Shown: positions 7,727-16,146, counted from the stretch's first letter. The stretch is DNA of 39,347 nt from Thermodesulfobacteriota bacterium (GCA_028278625.1 JANQDY010000236.1:1-39347); one strand, 5' to 3'. Notes: generated by a model from the sequence alone, not told the origin. Made by a program: numbers and translations.

Positions 7727-9151
7727 CTAGTTTATTTTGTATTTCTTCAGCTTAACATAAAGGGCGGACCTTTGAATGCCCAGTTCCCGGGCCGTTCTTC
7801 TCTTATTTCCGCCGCAGGTTTTAAGGGTATCCCTGATGGTCTCCATTTCCACCCGTTCCATAATCTCTCGAAGGGTGCCTTTCCGCAGGGCGGCAGGACC
7901 GGAGATCTCATCCGGCTGGCGAATATCATACGGAAGATGCAAAACGTCAATTTGATCCCCGATTTCCGGATGAAAAAGGGTCTGCTCAAGGACATTGATC
8001 AGTTCTCTCACATTTCCGGGCCAGGGGTATTTTGTCAGTGCTTGGGAAGCGGCCTTCGAGATCTGCTTCACATTGGTTCCCACGTTCCTGTTAAGAATTC
8101 TCAAAAAGTTCTTTGTATAGATGGGGATGTCTTCCGTTCGCTCCCGAAGAGGCGGCAGATGAAGGTTTCCTTTTGACAGTCGGTAATAGAAATCGCTTCG
8201 GAATTTCCCTTTCTGTGACAGCGTCTGAAGGTCTTCGTTGGTGGCTGCGATCAACCTGAAATTCAACTGAATCACTTTTTGGCCCCCAAGCCGTTCCACC
8301 TCCCTTTCCTGTATGACGCGCAGCAGTTTGGCTTGTATGGACATGGGGAGGCACCCGATTTCATCCAGGAAGATGGTTCCCCCCTGTGCAATCTCAAATT
8401 TTCCCGCCTTTCCCTCTTTGAGAGCCCCCGTGTAGGCCCCTTTTTCATACCCGAACAGTTCGGATTCAGCCATCTCAACGGGGATTGCGGGACAATTCAC
8501 TTTGACAAAAGGTCTATTGTGACGCTTGCTGGCGTTATGAATGGCATGGGCGAACAATTCCTTCCCCGTGCCGCTGTCTCCCTGAATCAGGACATCGGTG
8601 TTTGTACTGGCCATTTTTCTTGCCAAATTAATGGCGTGCTTGATTTGAGGGCTTTTCCCCAGGATGTCCTTTAAAAAATAGGTGGCTTTGTGTTCTTGAG
8701 ATATTTTTCTCTCGGCACTGATAACTTTTAGCTTCAAACGTTCAGACTCTTTCCGGACCCTCTCCAGTTCTTCGGCGGAATGCAGAAGGACCCTTCCGAA
8801 GGCACCGATGATTTTGCCGTCCTTTATCAACGGGAATCTGGACACCAACCGTTGCTTCCCCTTGACATTGAAGATTCTGCCGATCTGAGGCGTTCCGGAT
8901 GTGATGACGTCGGTCAATTCCTCATCAGGATTGACCTCGTTCAGATATTTCCCTTTTGCCTCGCCGGGCCCTGTATTGAACAGCTTTTCCGACATTCTGT
9001 CCAGGAACTGAACCCTTCCGTGGCTGTCCACCACTCCAAGACTTTCATATTTGTTCATAAAAAGGAACTTGATCGCTTCCGCAAGGACCGGGGTGAGGGA
9101 ATATTCACCCAACGCTTCATTGATGACGGAAAAAAACGTTTTCTGGTTCAT
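7727..9151 (-). CDS. PAS-containing sigma-54-dependent transcriptional activator
   Basis: A 474-residue enhancer-binding protein. An N-terminal PAS-like sensor (about residues 30-125, with LGVVDSHGRVQFLD) is followed by the AAA+ domain: Walker A GDSGTGKE (~192-199), sigma-54 contact loop GAYTGA (238-243, a Tyr in place of the usual Phe), Walker B TIFLDE (~259-264) and LPPLRERTEDIP. A Fis-type helix-turn-helix ends the protein (NKRRTARELGIQRSALYVKL). The ATG at 9151 has GGGG upstream; a TTG four codons earlier is less likely. It converges on ubiX, so it probably activates the ubiD/TRAP genes in response to a metabolite bound by PAS. No clear -24/-12 promoter was found in the window. Confidence 0.9.
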   Translation of the reverse strand: MNQKTFFSVINEALGEYSLTPVLAEAIKFLFMNKYESLGVVDSHGRVQFLDRMSEKLFNTGPGEAKGKYLNEVNPDEELTDVITSGTPQIGRIFNVKGKQRLVSRFPLIKDGKIIGAFGRVLLHSAEELERVRKESERLKLKVISAERKISQEHKATYFLKDILGKSPQIKHAINLARKMASTNTDVLIQGDSGTGKELFAHAIHNASKRHNRPFVKVNCPAIPVEMAESELFGYEKGAYTGALKEGKAGKFEIAQGGTIFLDEIGCLPMSIQAKLLRVIQEREVERLGGQKVIQLNFRLIAATNEDLQTLSQKGKFRSDFYYRLSKGNLHLPPLRERTEDIPIYTKNFLRILNRNVGTNVKQISKAASQALTKYPWPGNVRELINVLEQTLFHPEIGDQIDVLHLPYDIRQPDEISGPAALRKGTLREIMERVEMETIRDTLKTCGGNKRRTARELGIQRSALYVKLKKYKIN

Positions 9152-9379
9152 TCTGTGCCCCAAAAAATCTTTTCATTTAAACGCCGATGCTGGCAAAAGC
9201 GAAGGAACACCGCTTTTTTTGTCCAGCACTATATTCGGATATTAATCTTCCGTTTGGTGAATGGTCAAGTAAAAACGAATACTTATCTTTGAAAGTTGAA
9301 AAAACGGCTGCCGCCTGCAACGCGGACGATGCCCCGGAGGGAAGTTGCCTCCCGTGTCGTTACCAAAAGGAAATGGGCA
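9152..9379. other. Intergenic region with an imperfect hairpin
   Basis: The divergent gap between the sigma-54 activator and the hydrolase promoter. A hairpin-forming segment lies at 9189-9227: GCTGG/CCAGC outer arms and AAAAGCG (9195-9201)/CGCTTTT (9211-9217) inner arms, followed on the plus strand by a T-run within the stem. No gene on the plus strand precedes it, so its role as a terminator is doubtful. It may be an activator or promoter site for the minus-strand regulator. Nothing else is recognised. Confidence 0.3.
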
Positions 9380-9409
9380 CTTGACATAAACGAATGAACG
9401 TTTTATTTT
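9380..9409 (+). promoter_or_regulatory. Promoter with embedded TetR-type operator before the MBL-fold gene
   Basis: TTGACA (9381-9386) and TATTTT (9404-9409) are separated by exactly 17 nt. The spacer holds a dyad, ATAAA-N11-TTTAT, around CGAATGAACG. The same 29-bp block (27 identical bases) occurs at 10648-10676 before the tetR gene, so both are probably controlled by that regulator. Confidence 0.75.
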
Positions 9410-9471
9410 GCTTATCAATTGACTTTGCGGTTTCCTCATGGACAAAATAATCGTTTAAAGAGATTTGAATC

Positions 9472-10599
9472 GTGAAAACCATTCTATTTGTAAGCATCAT
9501 CTGGACAGGAGTCGCTTTTATGCTCTTTTTCAACAGCTGCACCCCGGCGGTAAACAGTTCGGACAACGTTCATACGAGCAGATCGGAGCGTTCGCCGCAA
9601 TATGAAAACGGCAAATTCAAAGCCCGGGTCCGTCCATTGGATTTATCGATCAGCGACTACGCTTCCGTTGCGTGGGATTTTCTGTTTCAAGAAAACGATC
9701 GAATGCCTCATGCGGATCTTCCGGGCAAACCGGTGGACCTGTTTCACTTCAAGAATCCGGCGAAAGGCCAGCTCAACGTCACCTGGCTGGGGCATTCATC
9801 TTTGATGATCAATGTGGACGGGTACAGGATCCTGACGGATCCGGTATTTGAAAAACGCGTTTCAGTGGTGGGACCCACGCGGTTTAACGGCAACGTGCCT
9901 TTGGATATTCATCAGGTGCCTCACATTCACGCAGTGATCATTTCTCACGACCATTATGATCATCTCAACAAGTTTTCCATAAGGCAACTGAATGAAAAAA
10001 CGGAGAAATTTTTTGTTCCCCTGGGTGTTGGCGCACGCATTGCCGGATGGGGCGTGCCGACCGGCAAAATCGTTGAACTGGACTGGTGGGAAGAATCCCG
10101 CTTTGATCAAGAACTGATGGTGGCAGCCACGCCGGCCCAGCATTTTTCCGGCCGCGGGTTGTTTGACCGAAACGAGTCCCTCTGGGCCTCCTGGGTCATC
10201 AGAACCCCTTCCCACGCCCTTTTCTTCAGCGGCGATTCGGGGTATTTCGACGGATTTAAAAGGATCGGGGAAACCTACGGACCCTTTGACATGACCTTCA
10301 TTGAATGCGGGGCCTACTGCAAGTCCTGGGCCCATGTACACATGTTTCCGGAACAAACCGTGCAGGCACACCGGGACCTCGGGGGAAAAGTCCTTCATCC
10401 CATCCATTGGGGCACCTTTGACCTGGCGCTCCACCCCTGGTACGAACCCATGGAACGGCTGGCGGCATCGGCCGCTGCAAACGGCATTGTGACCGCCACA
10501 CCAATTGTCGGCGAAACCACCCGTTACGGAAAAGCAAAATCCCAACACCCTTTTTGGTGGCGGGATGCCATGGCAATTACAACGACGCGCAGGAAGTGA
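9472..10599 (+). CDS. Metallo-beta-lactamase-fold hydrolase, probably membrane-anchored
   Basis: A 375-residue protein with a GTG start. The N-terminal segment (VSIIWTGVAFMLFFNSC) resembles a lipoprotein signal with a weak lipobox at NSC, implying an exported, lipid-anchored enzyme. The metal-binding motif HDHYDH is present, with further ligands in PAQHFSGR, FSGDSGYFDGF and HPIHWGTFDLA. The pattern GHSSLMINVDGYRILTDPVF is typical of the UlaG/NAPE-PLD-like branch, whose members hydrolyse phosphodiester or lactone bonds. The real substrate is unknown. It shares its promoter block with the neighbouring tetR, so it is probably induced by the ligand of that regulator. Confidence 0.85.
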   Translation: MKTILFVSIIWTGVAFMLFFNSCTPAVNSSDNVHTSRSERSPQYENGKFKARVRPLDLSISDYASVAWDFLFQENDRMPHADLPGKPVDLFHFKNPAKGQLNVTWLGHSSLMINVDGYRILTDPVFEKRVSVVGPTRFNGNVPLDIHQVPHIHAVIISHDHYDHLNKFSIRQLNEKTEKFFVPLGVGARIAGWGVPTGKIVELDWWEESRFDQELMVAATPAQHFSGRGLFDRNESLWASWVIRTPSHALFFSGDSGYFDGFKRIGETYGPFDMTFIECGAYCKSWAHVHMFPEQTVQAHRDLGGKVLHPIHWGTFDLALHPWYEPMERLAASAAANGIVTATPIVGETTRYGKAKSQHPFWWRDAMAITTTRRK

Positions 10600-10647
10600 C
10601 CGGCAAAAAGCGCTCATTAAAAGGAACAAAGTGAAAGGGAAATATTG

Positions 10648-10677
10648 CTTGACATAAACGAATGACCGCTTTATTTC
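10648..10677 (+). promoter_or_regulatory. Promoter with embedded operator before tetR
   Basis: TTGACA (10649-10654), 17-nt spacer, TATTTC (10672-10677), with dyad ATAAA-N11-TTTAT in the spacer. It differs from the block at 9380 at two of 29 bases. The predicted transcription start (about 10684) falls at the tetR ATG (10685), and no ribosome site is visible, so the message may be leaderless. Autoregulation is likely. Confidence 0.75.
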
Positions 10678-10684
10678 TACCGCC

Positions 10685-11257
10685 ATGAGAACCAAAGACG
10701 AACAAAAAAGAGAAGCCCTGTTTGAAGCCACCATCAAACTGGTCAATGAAATCGGTTTCGCCTCCAGTTCCGTCTCCAAAATCGCAAAGGAAGCGGACGT
10801 ATCCCCTTCCACGATCTATGTGTTTTTCAAGAACAAGGAGGACCTTCTGGTTTCAACCTATGTTCAAATAAAACGCCACATGGCCGATGCACTTCTCGAA
10901 AACTTCGACAACCGACTGCCGATCCGGGACATCATAAAAGGTGTTTGGTTTAACTCATTCAGCTACATATCCAACAATCTTCATTATTTCGAATATGTTG
11001 AGCAGTTTTCCAATTCACCCTACGGTTCCCTGGTGGACAGGGAGGCCCTGGAAAAACATTTTGTCCCGATCATCGAAGTGCTTAAATGGGGTGTCGAACA
11101 GAAAATCATCAAGAACGTAAAACCCGACCTTCTTTCCGCTTTCATATGGAGTCCCATTTCCCGTCTTGCCAATCCACGTTTGTGCAGCGCTCAGGAATTG
11201 AACCAGGAAGACCTTGAAATCGCTTTCACAATGGCCTGGGATGCCATCAAGCTGTAG
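10685..11257 (+). CDS. TetR/AcrR-family transcriptional regulator
   Basis: A 190-residue repressor-type protein. Residues 1-60 form the TetR DNA-binding domain: EQKREALFEATIKLVNEIGF then VSKIAKEADVSPSTIYVFFKNKEDLL, with the recognition helix TIYVFF. The rest is an all-helical ligand and dimer domain of normal length (NLHYFEYVEQFSNSPYGSL is typical of the AcrR-like branch). Its own promoter and that of the upstream hydrolase carry the same dyad. The downstream genes encode an efflux pump, oxidoreductases and an acyl-CoA dehydrogenase, so the inducer may be a hydrophobic or acyl compound. Confidence 0.92.
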   Translation: MRTKDEQKREALFEATIKLVNEIGFASSSVSKIAKEADVSPSTIYVFFKNKEDLLVSTYVQIKRHMADALLENFDNRLPIRDIIKGVWFNSFSYISNNLHYFEYVEQFSNSPYGSLVDREALEKHFVPIIEVLKWGVEQKIIKNVKPDLLSAFIWSPISRLANPRLCSAQELNQEDLEIAFTMAWDAIKL

Positions 11258-11287
11258 CAGGCCGAAATTTTTTGGTGAAAACCAATA

Positions 11288-11303
11288 ACGAACATTCGCT
11301 TAA
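11288..11303 (-). promoter_or_regulatory. Degenerate copy of the TetR operator
   Basis: ACGAACATTCGCTTAA matches 12 of 16 bases of the reverse complement of the operator core at 9380 and 10648 (ACGTTCATTCGTTTAT). It lies between tetR and the next gene. The match is weaker and no clear -35/-10 pair accompanies it. Confidence 0.35.
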
Positions 11304-11324
11304 AATATGAAAGAAGAAAAGGTG

Positions 11325-11699
11325 ATGAATTCGAAACCGGGACTTCCTAATTGCTCCAGAAGGGATTTTATGAAAACCGCTCTTGGCGGAATGATGATGC
11401 TGGGCAATTTCGGCATATTCGGCCTTGCCACCGCCACGGGGAATCCCATGGAAACAGGGGAACGGATCTACAACCTTCAGAAACTCTTCAATTATCGTGA
11501 GGGTTTCACCCGGGAAGACGACGTGGTGCCGGACCGGTTCTTTGAGGAACCCCTGACCGTCGGGCCCAAGAAAGGATCGGTTTTAACCCGGGAACAATTC
11601 AAAACCATGATGGATGACTTTTACAAAAAACGCGGTTGGGATCTTAAGATCTCCAAACCCGGAGAAGCCAAGCTGAAAAGCCTTAAACTGGCCGCATAA
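11325..11699 (+). CDS. Tat-signal protein consisting of the aldehyde:ferredoxin oxidoreductase C-terminal segment
   Basis: About 124 residues. An ATG at 11325 (purine-rich AAGAAAAGG before it) is preferred over one at 11307. The N-terminus NCSRRDFMKTALGGMMMLGN is a twin-arginine signal. The remainder, from GERIYNLQKLFNYREGFTRE through FFEEPLTVGPKKGS to MMDDFYKKRGWD, is the extreme C-terminus of the AOR family. The tungstopterin domain and the FeS-ligand region of a full AOR (~600 residues) are missing. It may be an exported small subunit or assembly partner, or a remnant that acquired a signal peptide; its intact frame and placement between tetR and a Rossmann gene suggest it is kept. Confidence 0.75.
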   Translation: MNSKPGLPNCSRRDFMKTALGGMMMLGNFGIFGLATATGNPMETGERIYNLQKLFNYREGFTREDDVVPDRFFEEPLTVGPKKGSVLTREQFKTMMDDFYKKRGWDLKISKPGEAKLKSLKLAA

Positions 11700-11702
11700 C
11701 CG

Positions 11703-11721
11703 ACGGCGTAACATGCGCCGT
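11703..11721 (+). other. Small intergenic hairpin
   Basis: ACGGCG (11703-11708) and CGCCGT (11716-11721) form a perfect 6-bp stem around a 7-nt loop, between the AOR-tail gene and the next gene. There is no U-run. It could modulate expression between the two genes. Confidence 0.3.
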
Positions 11722-11752
11722 GGAATGAAAACAACTCGGAAAGGAGCCGGAC

Positions 11753-12430
11753 ATGACCCCCCGGAAAAGGGTTATCATCACCGGGGCCACCGGCATGGTT
11801 GGTGGGTGTGCCCTCAGCATTTGTCTTGAACATCCGGAAGTTTCCCGGATAACGGCCATGGGGCGCAGGCCCACGGGCATTCATTGGGAAAAGCTGCGGG
11901 AGGCGGTGGTGGATGATTTTACGGATTATTCCCTGTCGGAAACCGCCTTGGAAGGTCAGGATGCGGCCCTCTTTTGCCTGGGGGTCTACACCGGGGCGGT
12001 TCCGGATGATCTGTTCCGTGAAATCACCGTGGACTATACCATTTCCTTTGCCAAAGCCCTCTATAAGGCGAGCCCTCAGGCGGCCTTCTGTCTTTTAAGC
12101 GGCCAGGGGGCGGACCAAAGCGAGAAAAGCCGAGTGGCCTTTGCACGTTACAAAGGAGCCGCCGAAAACGCCCTTTTGGACATCGGCTTTCCCCGGGTCC
12201 ATATCTTCAGACCGGGCTACATCTATCCGGTTGCGCCCAGACAAGAGCCGAACTTCTTCTACCGGATATTCAGGCCCTTATACCCGGTCTTACGGAGCGT
12301 CTATCCCAATATCGGCATCTCCTCGGTGGACCTGGCCAGAGCGATGGTGCATGCGGGGCTGTTTGGAACCGGCAAAAAGGAGAACCCAATCCTCGAAAAT
12401 AGAGATATCAGGGAGCTGGCGCGTCAATGA
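11753..12430 (+). CDS. Atypical NAD(P)-binding Rossmann protein (SDR superfamily)
   Basis: A 225-residue protein with the nucleotide motif ITGATGMVGG near the N-terminus and the later Rossmann features CLGVYTG, LLSGQGADQSEKSR and IFRPGYIYPV. The catalytic tyrosine/lysine pair of classical SDRs is not obvious, as in the NmrA/HIM1-like group. A strong ribosome site (AAAGGAG) precedes the ATG. It overlaps the next gene by 4 nt (ATGA), so the two are translationally coupled. Role not known. Confidence 0.85.
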   Translation: MTPRKRVIITGATGMVGGCALSICLEHPEVSRITAMGRRPTGIHWEKLREAVVDDFTDYSLSETALEGQDAALFCLGVYTGAVPDDLFREITVDYTISFAKALYKASPQAAFCLLSGQGADQSEKSRVAFARYKGAAENALLDIGFPRVHIFRPGYIYPVAPRQEPNFFYRIFRPLYPVLRSVYPNIGISSVDLARAMVHAGLFGTGKKENPILENRDIRELARQ

Positions 12431-13536
12431 AAACCTTTCTATCCATTGCCATACCGGTTGTTTTCCTCGGCTTATGTGGTTTGTTGATCTGGTATGTGTC
12501 CTTTCGACTGAGAGTCCTTTTCCGGTTTAAGCGCCGTTGGCCCCTACGAACCGGGATTGGCATCGCTTTTATGTCTTCTCTTTTCTTCATGTTTTCAGGA
12601 TCCCGTTTCACCAGCGAATCTCTGGGGAATTTAAGCATCCTGGCCGGCCATGTTTTCTGTTTTATCCTCATCCTGACCATGTTGCTGCTGGCGCTTCATG
12701 CGATTCAGTCCAGATGGCCCTCCCTAACCAACAGATGGGCCGGTCTTTCGGTCCTTGTTCTGGGGCTTCTCATTACCGTTTCTGGGGCGCTTCATGCCAA
12801 TGACTTTGAAGTCACTGAAATAGACATTCCCCTTGACGGCCTCAAATCGGATGTGGTTCTGATGCACATGCCGGATATTCACGTGGGCCATCATCGCGGA
12901 AAGGCGTATCTCGCCAAAATTGTTGCCGAGACGAACCGGCACAAACCGGACATGGTATTGATCAACGGTGATCTGGTGGATTCCAATGTGGCGCTTCAAA
13001 CAGACGCATTGTCCCCATTGTCGGACCTGGAGGCGCCCGTCTTCTTTACCGGAGGCAACCATGAAAACTACGTGGACACGGAAGAAGTCTTGAAACGACT
13101 TACCGGATATGGCGCAACAGTGCTTCACAACGAGGTGGTGGAAATCCGGGGCATCTATCTTGTGGGTCTCGATTACATGAATCCGGATGAAAATACCTTT
13201 GACATGCACCCGTCAAAAGATAAACGCACCATCAAGGGCGTGCTCAGGGCCCTCCCCTTAAAGGACGATAAACCCTCAGTGCTCATGCACCACAGTCCCG
13301 TGGGAGTCGGGTACGCGGCCGAAAAGGGGATCGATCTAATGCTTTCAGGGCACACACACGCCGGGCAAGTATTCCCCGCCACATTGCTTGGGGTCGCTTT
13401 TTTTCCATTCCTCAAGGGGCTTTATCAAGAACAGGGCACCAAATTGTTCGTTTCTCAAGGGGCCGGCACTTACGGGCCTCGGGTGCGGCTTGGGAGCAAC
13501 AATGAAATCAACCTGATACGACTCCGAACGAAATAG
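12427..13536 (+). CDS. Membrane-anchored metallophosphoesterase
   Basis: 369 residues. About 125 N-terminal residues contain four hydrophobic segments (first: FLSIAIPVVFLGLCGLLIWY). They are followed by a calcineurin-type phosphoesterase domain with all five motifs: MPDIHVG, NGDLVD, GGNHEN, HHSP and SGHTHAGQ. The arrangement resembles the YaeI/YkuE group, which act on membrane-linked phosphate esters such as UDP-diacylglucosamine or related lipids. The catalytic domain probably faces either side of the inner membrane; topology is not decided. It is coupled to the preceding Rossmann gene by a 4-nt overlap and abuts the following MFS gene. Confidence 0.9.
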   Translation: MKTFLSIAIPVVFLGLCGLLIWYVSFRLRVLFRFKRRWPLRTGIGIAFMSSLFFMFSGSRFTSESLGNLSILAGHVFCFILILTMLLLALHAIQSRWPSLTNRWAGLSVLVLGLLITVSGALHANDFEVTEIDIPLDGLKSDVVLMHMPDIHVGHHRGKAYLAKIVAETNRHKPDMVLINGDLVDSNVALQTDALSPLSDLEAPVFFTGGNHENYVDTEEVLKRLTGYGATVLHNEVVEIRGIYLVGLDYMNPDENTFDMHPSKDKRTIKGVLRALPLKDDKPSVLMHHSPVGVGYAAEKGIDLMLSGHTHAGQVFPATLLGVAFFPFLKGLYQEQGTKLFVSQGAGTYGPRVRLGSNNEINLIRLRTK

Positions 13537-14727
13537 ATGCCAACGGAAAATCGAAACCATAACGCTTCAGCAATCCTTGTGATCCTTTCCGCTTGTGTGG
13601 GGGTTGCAATGATCGGGCTCGGCATCATCTGGCCCCTCGTACCGGTGTATGCCCTGGAAATGGGTGCCGGAGGGCTCATGGTCGGCTTGATCATCGCCAG
13701 CTTCAACGTCGCCCGGACGATTTTCAGCCCCTTTGCGGGACGGCTTTCAGACCGGTGGGGAAGGAAGAAGTTCATTGTGACCGGCCTTGTGGGCTACGCA
13801 CTGGTTTCCTTTTTGTATGTGCTTTCAAATAACGCACAGTCCCTTATTCTCATCCGGTTCTTTCATGGATTGGCCTCGCTCCTGGTTGTTCCCATTGCCA
13901 TGGCACTGGCCGCGGACATCGCCCCGGAACAGAAGCTCGGCCTGTACATGGGAACGCTGAACATGGCGGTGATACTTGGCCTGGGCGTGGGGCCTGCCCT
14001 GGGGGGAATTATTCGGGATCATTTCGGAATGGATGCGGCCTTTTACGCCATGGGAATCCTGACGCTTATCACCTGCGTGTTGGTTCTCATACTAATCCCT
14101 TCAGACAAAGAAACCCGTGGCACCCAAGGAAAAGAGGCCGTAACGCCCATAAGGAAAATATTGTCCCATCGCGTGGTACTGGGGATTCTCGCAATGCGGT
14201 TCTTTGCGGCATCGGGACAAGGGGTGGTCTATACGTTCCTCCCCATCCTTGCAATACAGCTTCATCTGACCAGTTCTCAGGTGGGCACCATTTTAACCGC
14301 GAACATTTTTGTTATTGCATTTCTTCAGCGTCCTTGCGGACGTCTGGCGGACCGGGTCAACCCCAAGTACCCCGTCATTTTAGGAACCTTTGCATCCGGA
14401 ATGGCGGTATTGGGGATGCCTTTCGGTGAAGGGGTTGCAATCCTCCTTTTCCTGAATCTTTTAATGGGGGCGGCCAACGGACTTTCGCTCCCGGGTGGAC
14501 TGGTAATAACAGGGGAACTGGGTCGGTCCATGGGCATGGCGTCGCTCATGAGCGTGACGGACGCGGCCTGGAGTCTGGGCATGATCGTATCCCCGATTTT
14601 GGCGGGCATTATTCTTGACCTCTGGGGATTATCATTGGTGTTTGTCGTCGGAAGCTTTCTGATTCTTGCCGGCGGCCTCGCCGTAACCTTATTTTTGAGG
14701 GGCTATAAACCGATTAAAGAGAATTGA
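13537..14727 (+). CDS. MFS transporter, drug-efflux type
   Basis: A 396-residue protein with about 12 hydrophobic helices. The loop-2/3 motif GRLSDRWGRKKFIVTGL is typical of the major facilitator superfamily, as is the later GRLADRVNPKYPVILGT in the second half. The ATG directly follows the stop of the phosphoesterase gene, so it is in the same operon. Efflux pumps of this type next to a TetR gene are often exporters of the inducer. The substrate is not known. Confidence 0.92.
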   Translation: MPTENRNHNASAILVILSACVGVAMIGLGIIWPLVPVYALEMGAGGLMVGLIIASFNVARTIFSPFAGRLSDRWGRKKFIVTGLVGYALVSFLYVLSNNAQSLILIRFFHGLASLLVVPIAMALAADIAPEQKLGLYMGTLNMAVILGLGVGPALGGIIRDHFGMDAAFYAMGILTLITCVLVLILIPSDKETRGTQGKEAVTPIRKILSHRVVLGILAMRFFAASGQGVVYTFLPILAIQLHLTSSQVGTILTANIFVIAFLQRPCGRLADRVNPKYPVILGTFASGMAVLGMPFGEGVAILLFLNLLMGAANGLSLPGGLVITGELGRSMGMASLMSVTDAAWSLGMIVSPILAGIILDLWGLSLVFVVGSFLILAGGLAVTLFLRGYKPIKEN

Positions 14728-14779
14728 TTTGAAACCGCATTTATGGAAGAATTACTTAAAGATCTAGGGAGGATTTAAC

Positions 14780-15982
14780 ATGCTTTATCGAGAGGTACCC
14801 AAGAACGGGGATAAACTTTCCATACTGGGTTATGGATGCATGCGGTTGCCGGTCAGGATGAATTCCATCAATGAGAAACTGGCTGAGAAGCAGATTCTTC
14901 ATGCACTGGATCAGGGCGTTAACTATTTTGATACGGCGGTTCCCTATCACAACGGAAAAAGCGAGTCCTTTTTGGGCAAGATCTTTACCAAGAATAGTTG
15001 CCGGGACAGGTTGAAGATCGCCACCAAGCTTCCCCACTGGAGCACGCACACCAAGGAGGAGATGGACGAGGTTTTAGAGGAGCAGCTAAAGAAACTGCAA
15101 ACGGACCGCATCGATTATTATCTCATCCATGCCTTGGCCGGAGAACTCTGGGAAGCCGCAAAAGAGCACGGCGTTATTGAATTTTTGGACGATGCTTTGA
15201 AAAGCGGAAAGATCATCAATGCCGGTTTTTCATTTCACGGCCTGGCCGAGGAATTTGGCGGCATCGTGGATGATTACGACTGGACCTTCTGCCAGATACA
15301 ATACAATTTCCTGGACACGGAGAACCAGGCGGGGACCGCGGGACTGAAATATGCGGCATCCAAAAACATGGCGGTCATGATCATGGAGCCGCTACGGGGG
15401 GGCAACCTTGCCAAAACCCCTCCGCCCTCGGTACAGAAGATCTGGGAAAAAGCGGATAGAAAGAGAACACCGGTTGAGTGGGCCCTCAGGTGGCTGTGGA
15501 ATCAGCCGGAGGTCACGGTCGTTCTTTCCGGCATGAACGACGATGACCACATCGCCGAAAATCTGAGGATCGCCCAGGAAGCCCTTCCCGATTCCCTTTC
15601 TGAAAAGGAAGTCTCATTGGTGGATGAAGCCGCCGCCGAATTCAGACGGGTCATGAAGGTGGGCTGCACCGGTTGCCAGTACTGCATGCCCTGCCCTGCC
15701 GGCGTGAATATCCCCAGCTGTTTTGACTGGTACAATTCCAAGCATGCTTTCAAGGACAAGAAAGCAAAAATGATGTACGTCTTCCAAAACGGCGCCGTGG
15801 TTACGGAAAAGCCGTCATTGGCATCCGTGTGCGTTCAGTGCGAAAAGTGCATGAAGAAATGCCCCCAGCATCTTCCCATACCGGATCTCCTTGAAGACGT
15901 GCAAAAGGACATGGAAGGGTTCATGACCAAACCGCTCATCTGGATTATCAAACGGGTCATGAAGGTTAAGAAGGCAGCTTAG
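14780..15982 (+). CDS. Aldo/keto reductase with two C-terminal FeS cluster motifs
   Basis: A 400-residue protein. Residues 1-285 form an AKR barrel with the tetrad D51, Y56 (YFDTAVPYHNG), K83 (KIATKLPHW) and H117 (YYLIHALA). The C-terminal part resembles a 4Fe-4S ferredoxin module: Cys 296, 299, 302 and 305 (CTGCQYCMPC) and Cys 351, 354, 357 and 361 (CVQCEKCMKKC). This fusion is common in anaerobes and implies electron exchange with ferredoxin rather than only NADPH. A strong ribosome site (GGGAGG) precedes the ATG. A second, decayed copy of its last ~30 codons lies at 18171-18264. Confidence 0.93.
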   Translation: MLYREVPKNGDKLSILGYGCMRLPVRMNSINEKLAEKQILHALDQGVNYFDTAVPYHNGKSESFLGKIFTKNSCRDRLKIATKLPHWSTHTKEEMDEVLEEQLKKLQTDRIDYYLIHALAGELWEAAKEHGVIEFLDDALKSGKIINAGFSFHGLAEEFGGIVDDYDWTFCQIQYNFLDTENQAGTAGLKYAASKNMAVMIMEPLRGGNLAKTPPPSVQKIWEKADRKRTPVEWALRWLWNQPEVTVVLSGMNDDDHIAENLRIAQEALPDSLSEKEVSLVDEAAAEFRRVMKVGCTGCQYCMPCPAGVNIPSCFDWYNSKHAFKDKKAKMMYVFQNGAVVTEKPSLASVCVQCEKCMKKCPQHLPIPDLLEDVQKDMEGFMTKPLIWIIKRVMKVKKAA

Positions 15983-16114
15983 TTAAGGTCCATAGGGCCA
16001 TCTGGCGCATTTATCCAGGGGTAGATCCGTGGATGCCTCTCGATTTTTCTAGCCTTCATGGCATAACCACACCAGGGCCATGATACGGGCCACCAGGTTT
16101 AACCGTTCAATGTG

Positions 16115-16143
16115 TTGACACATCCAAGGGGGCTGTATAGAAT
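16115..16143 (+). promoter_or_regulatory. Sigma-70-type promoter before the truncated tetR
   Basis: TTGACA (16115-16120), a 17-nt spacer, and TAGAAT (16138-16143). It lies in the 197-bp gap after the aldo/keto reductase gene. The predicted transcript start (about 16150) lies inside the operator-like site at 16147. Confidence 0.65.
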
Positions 16144-16146
16144 CTG

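Noticed and set aside
9189..9227. Hairpin with T-run as a terminator
   Set aside because: No plus-strand gene lies upstream, and the T-run is inside the stem.
471..9471. Sigma-54 (-24/-12) promoter for the ubiD cluster
   Set aside because: No TGGC-N8-TTGC-like pair was found in the intergenic gaps read by eye.
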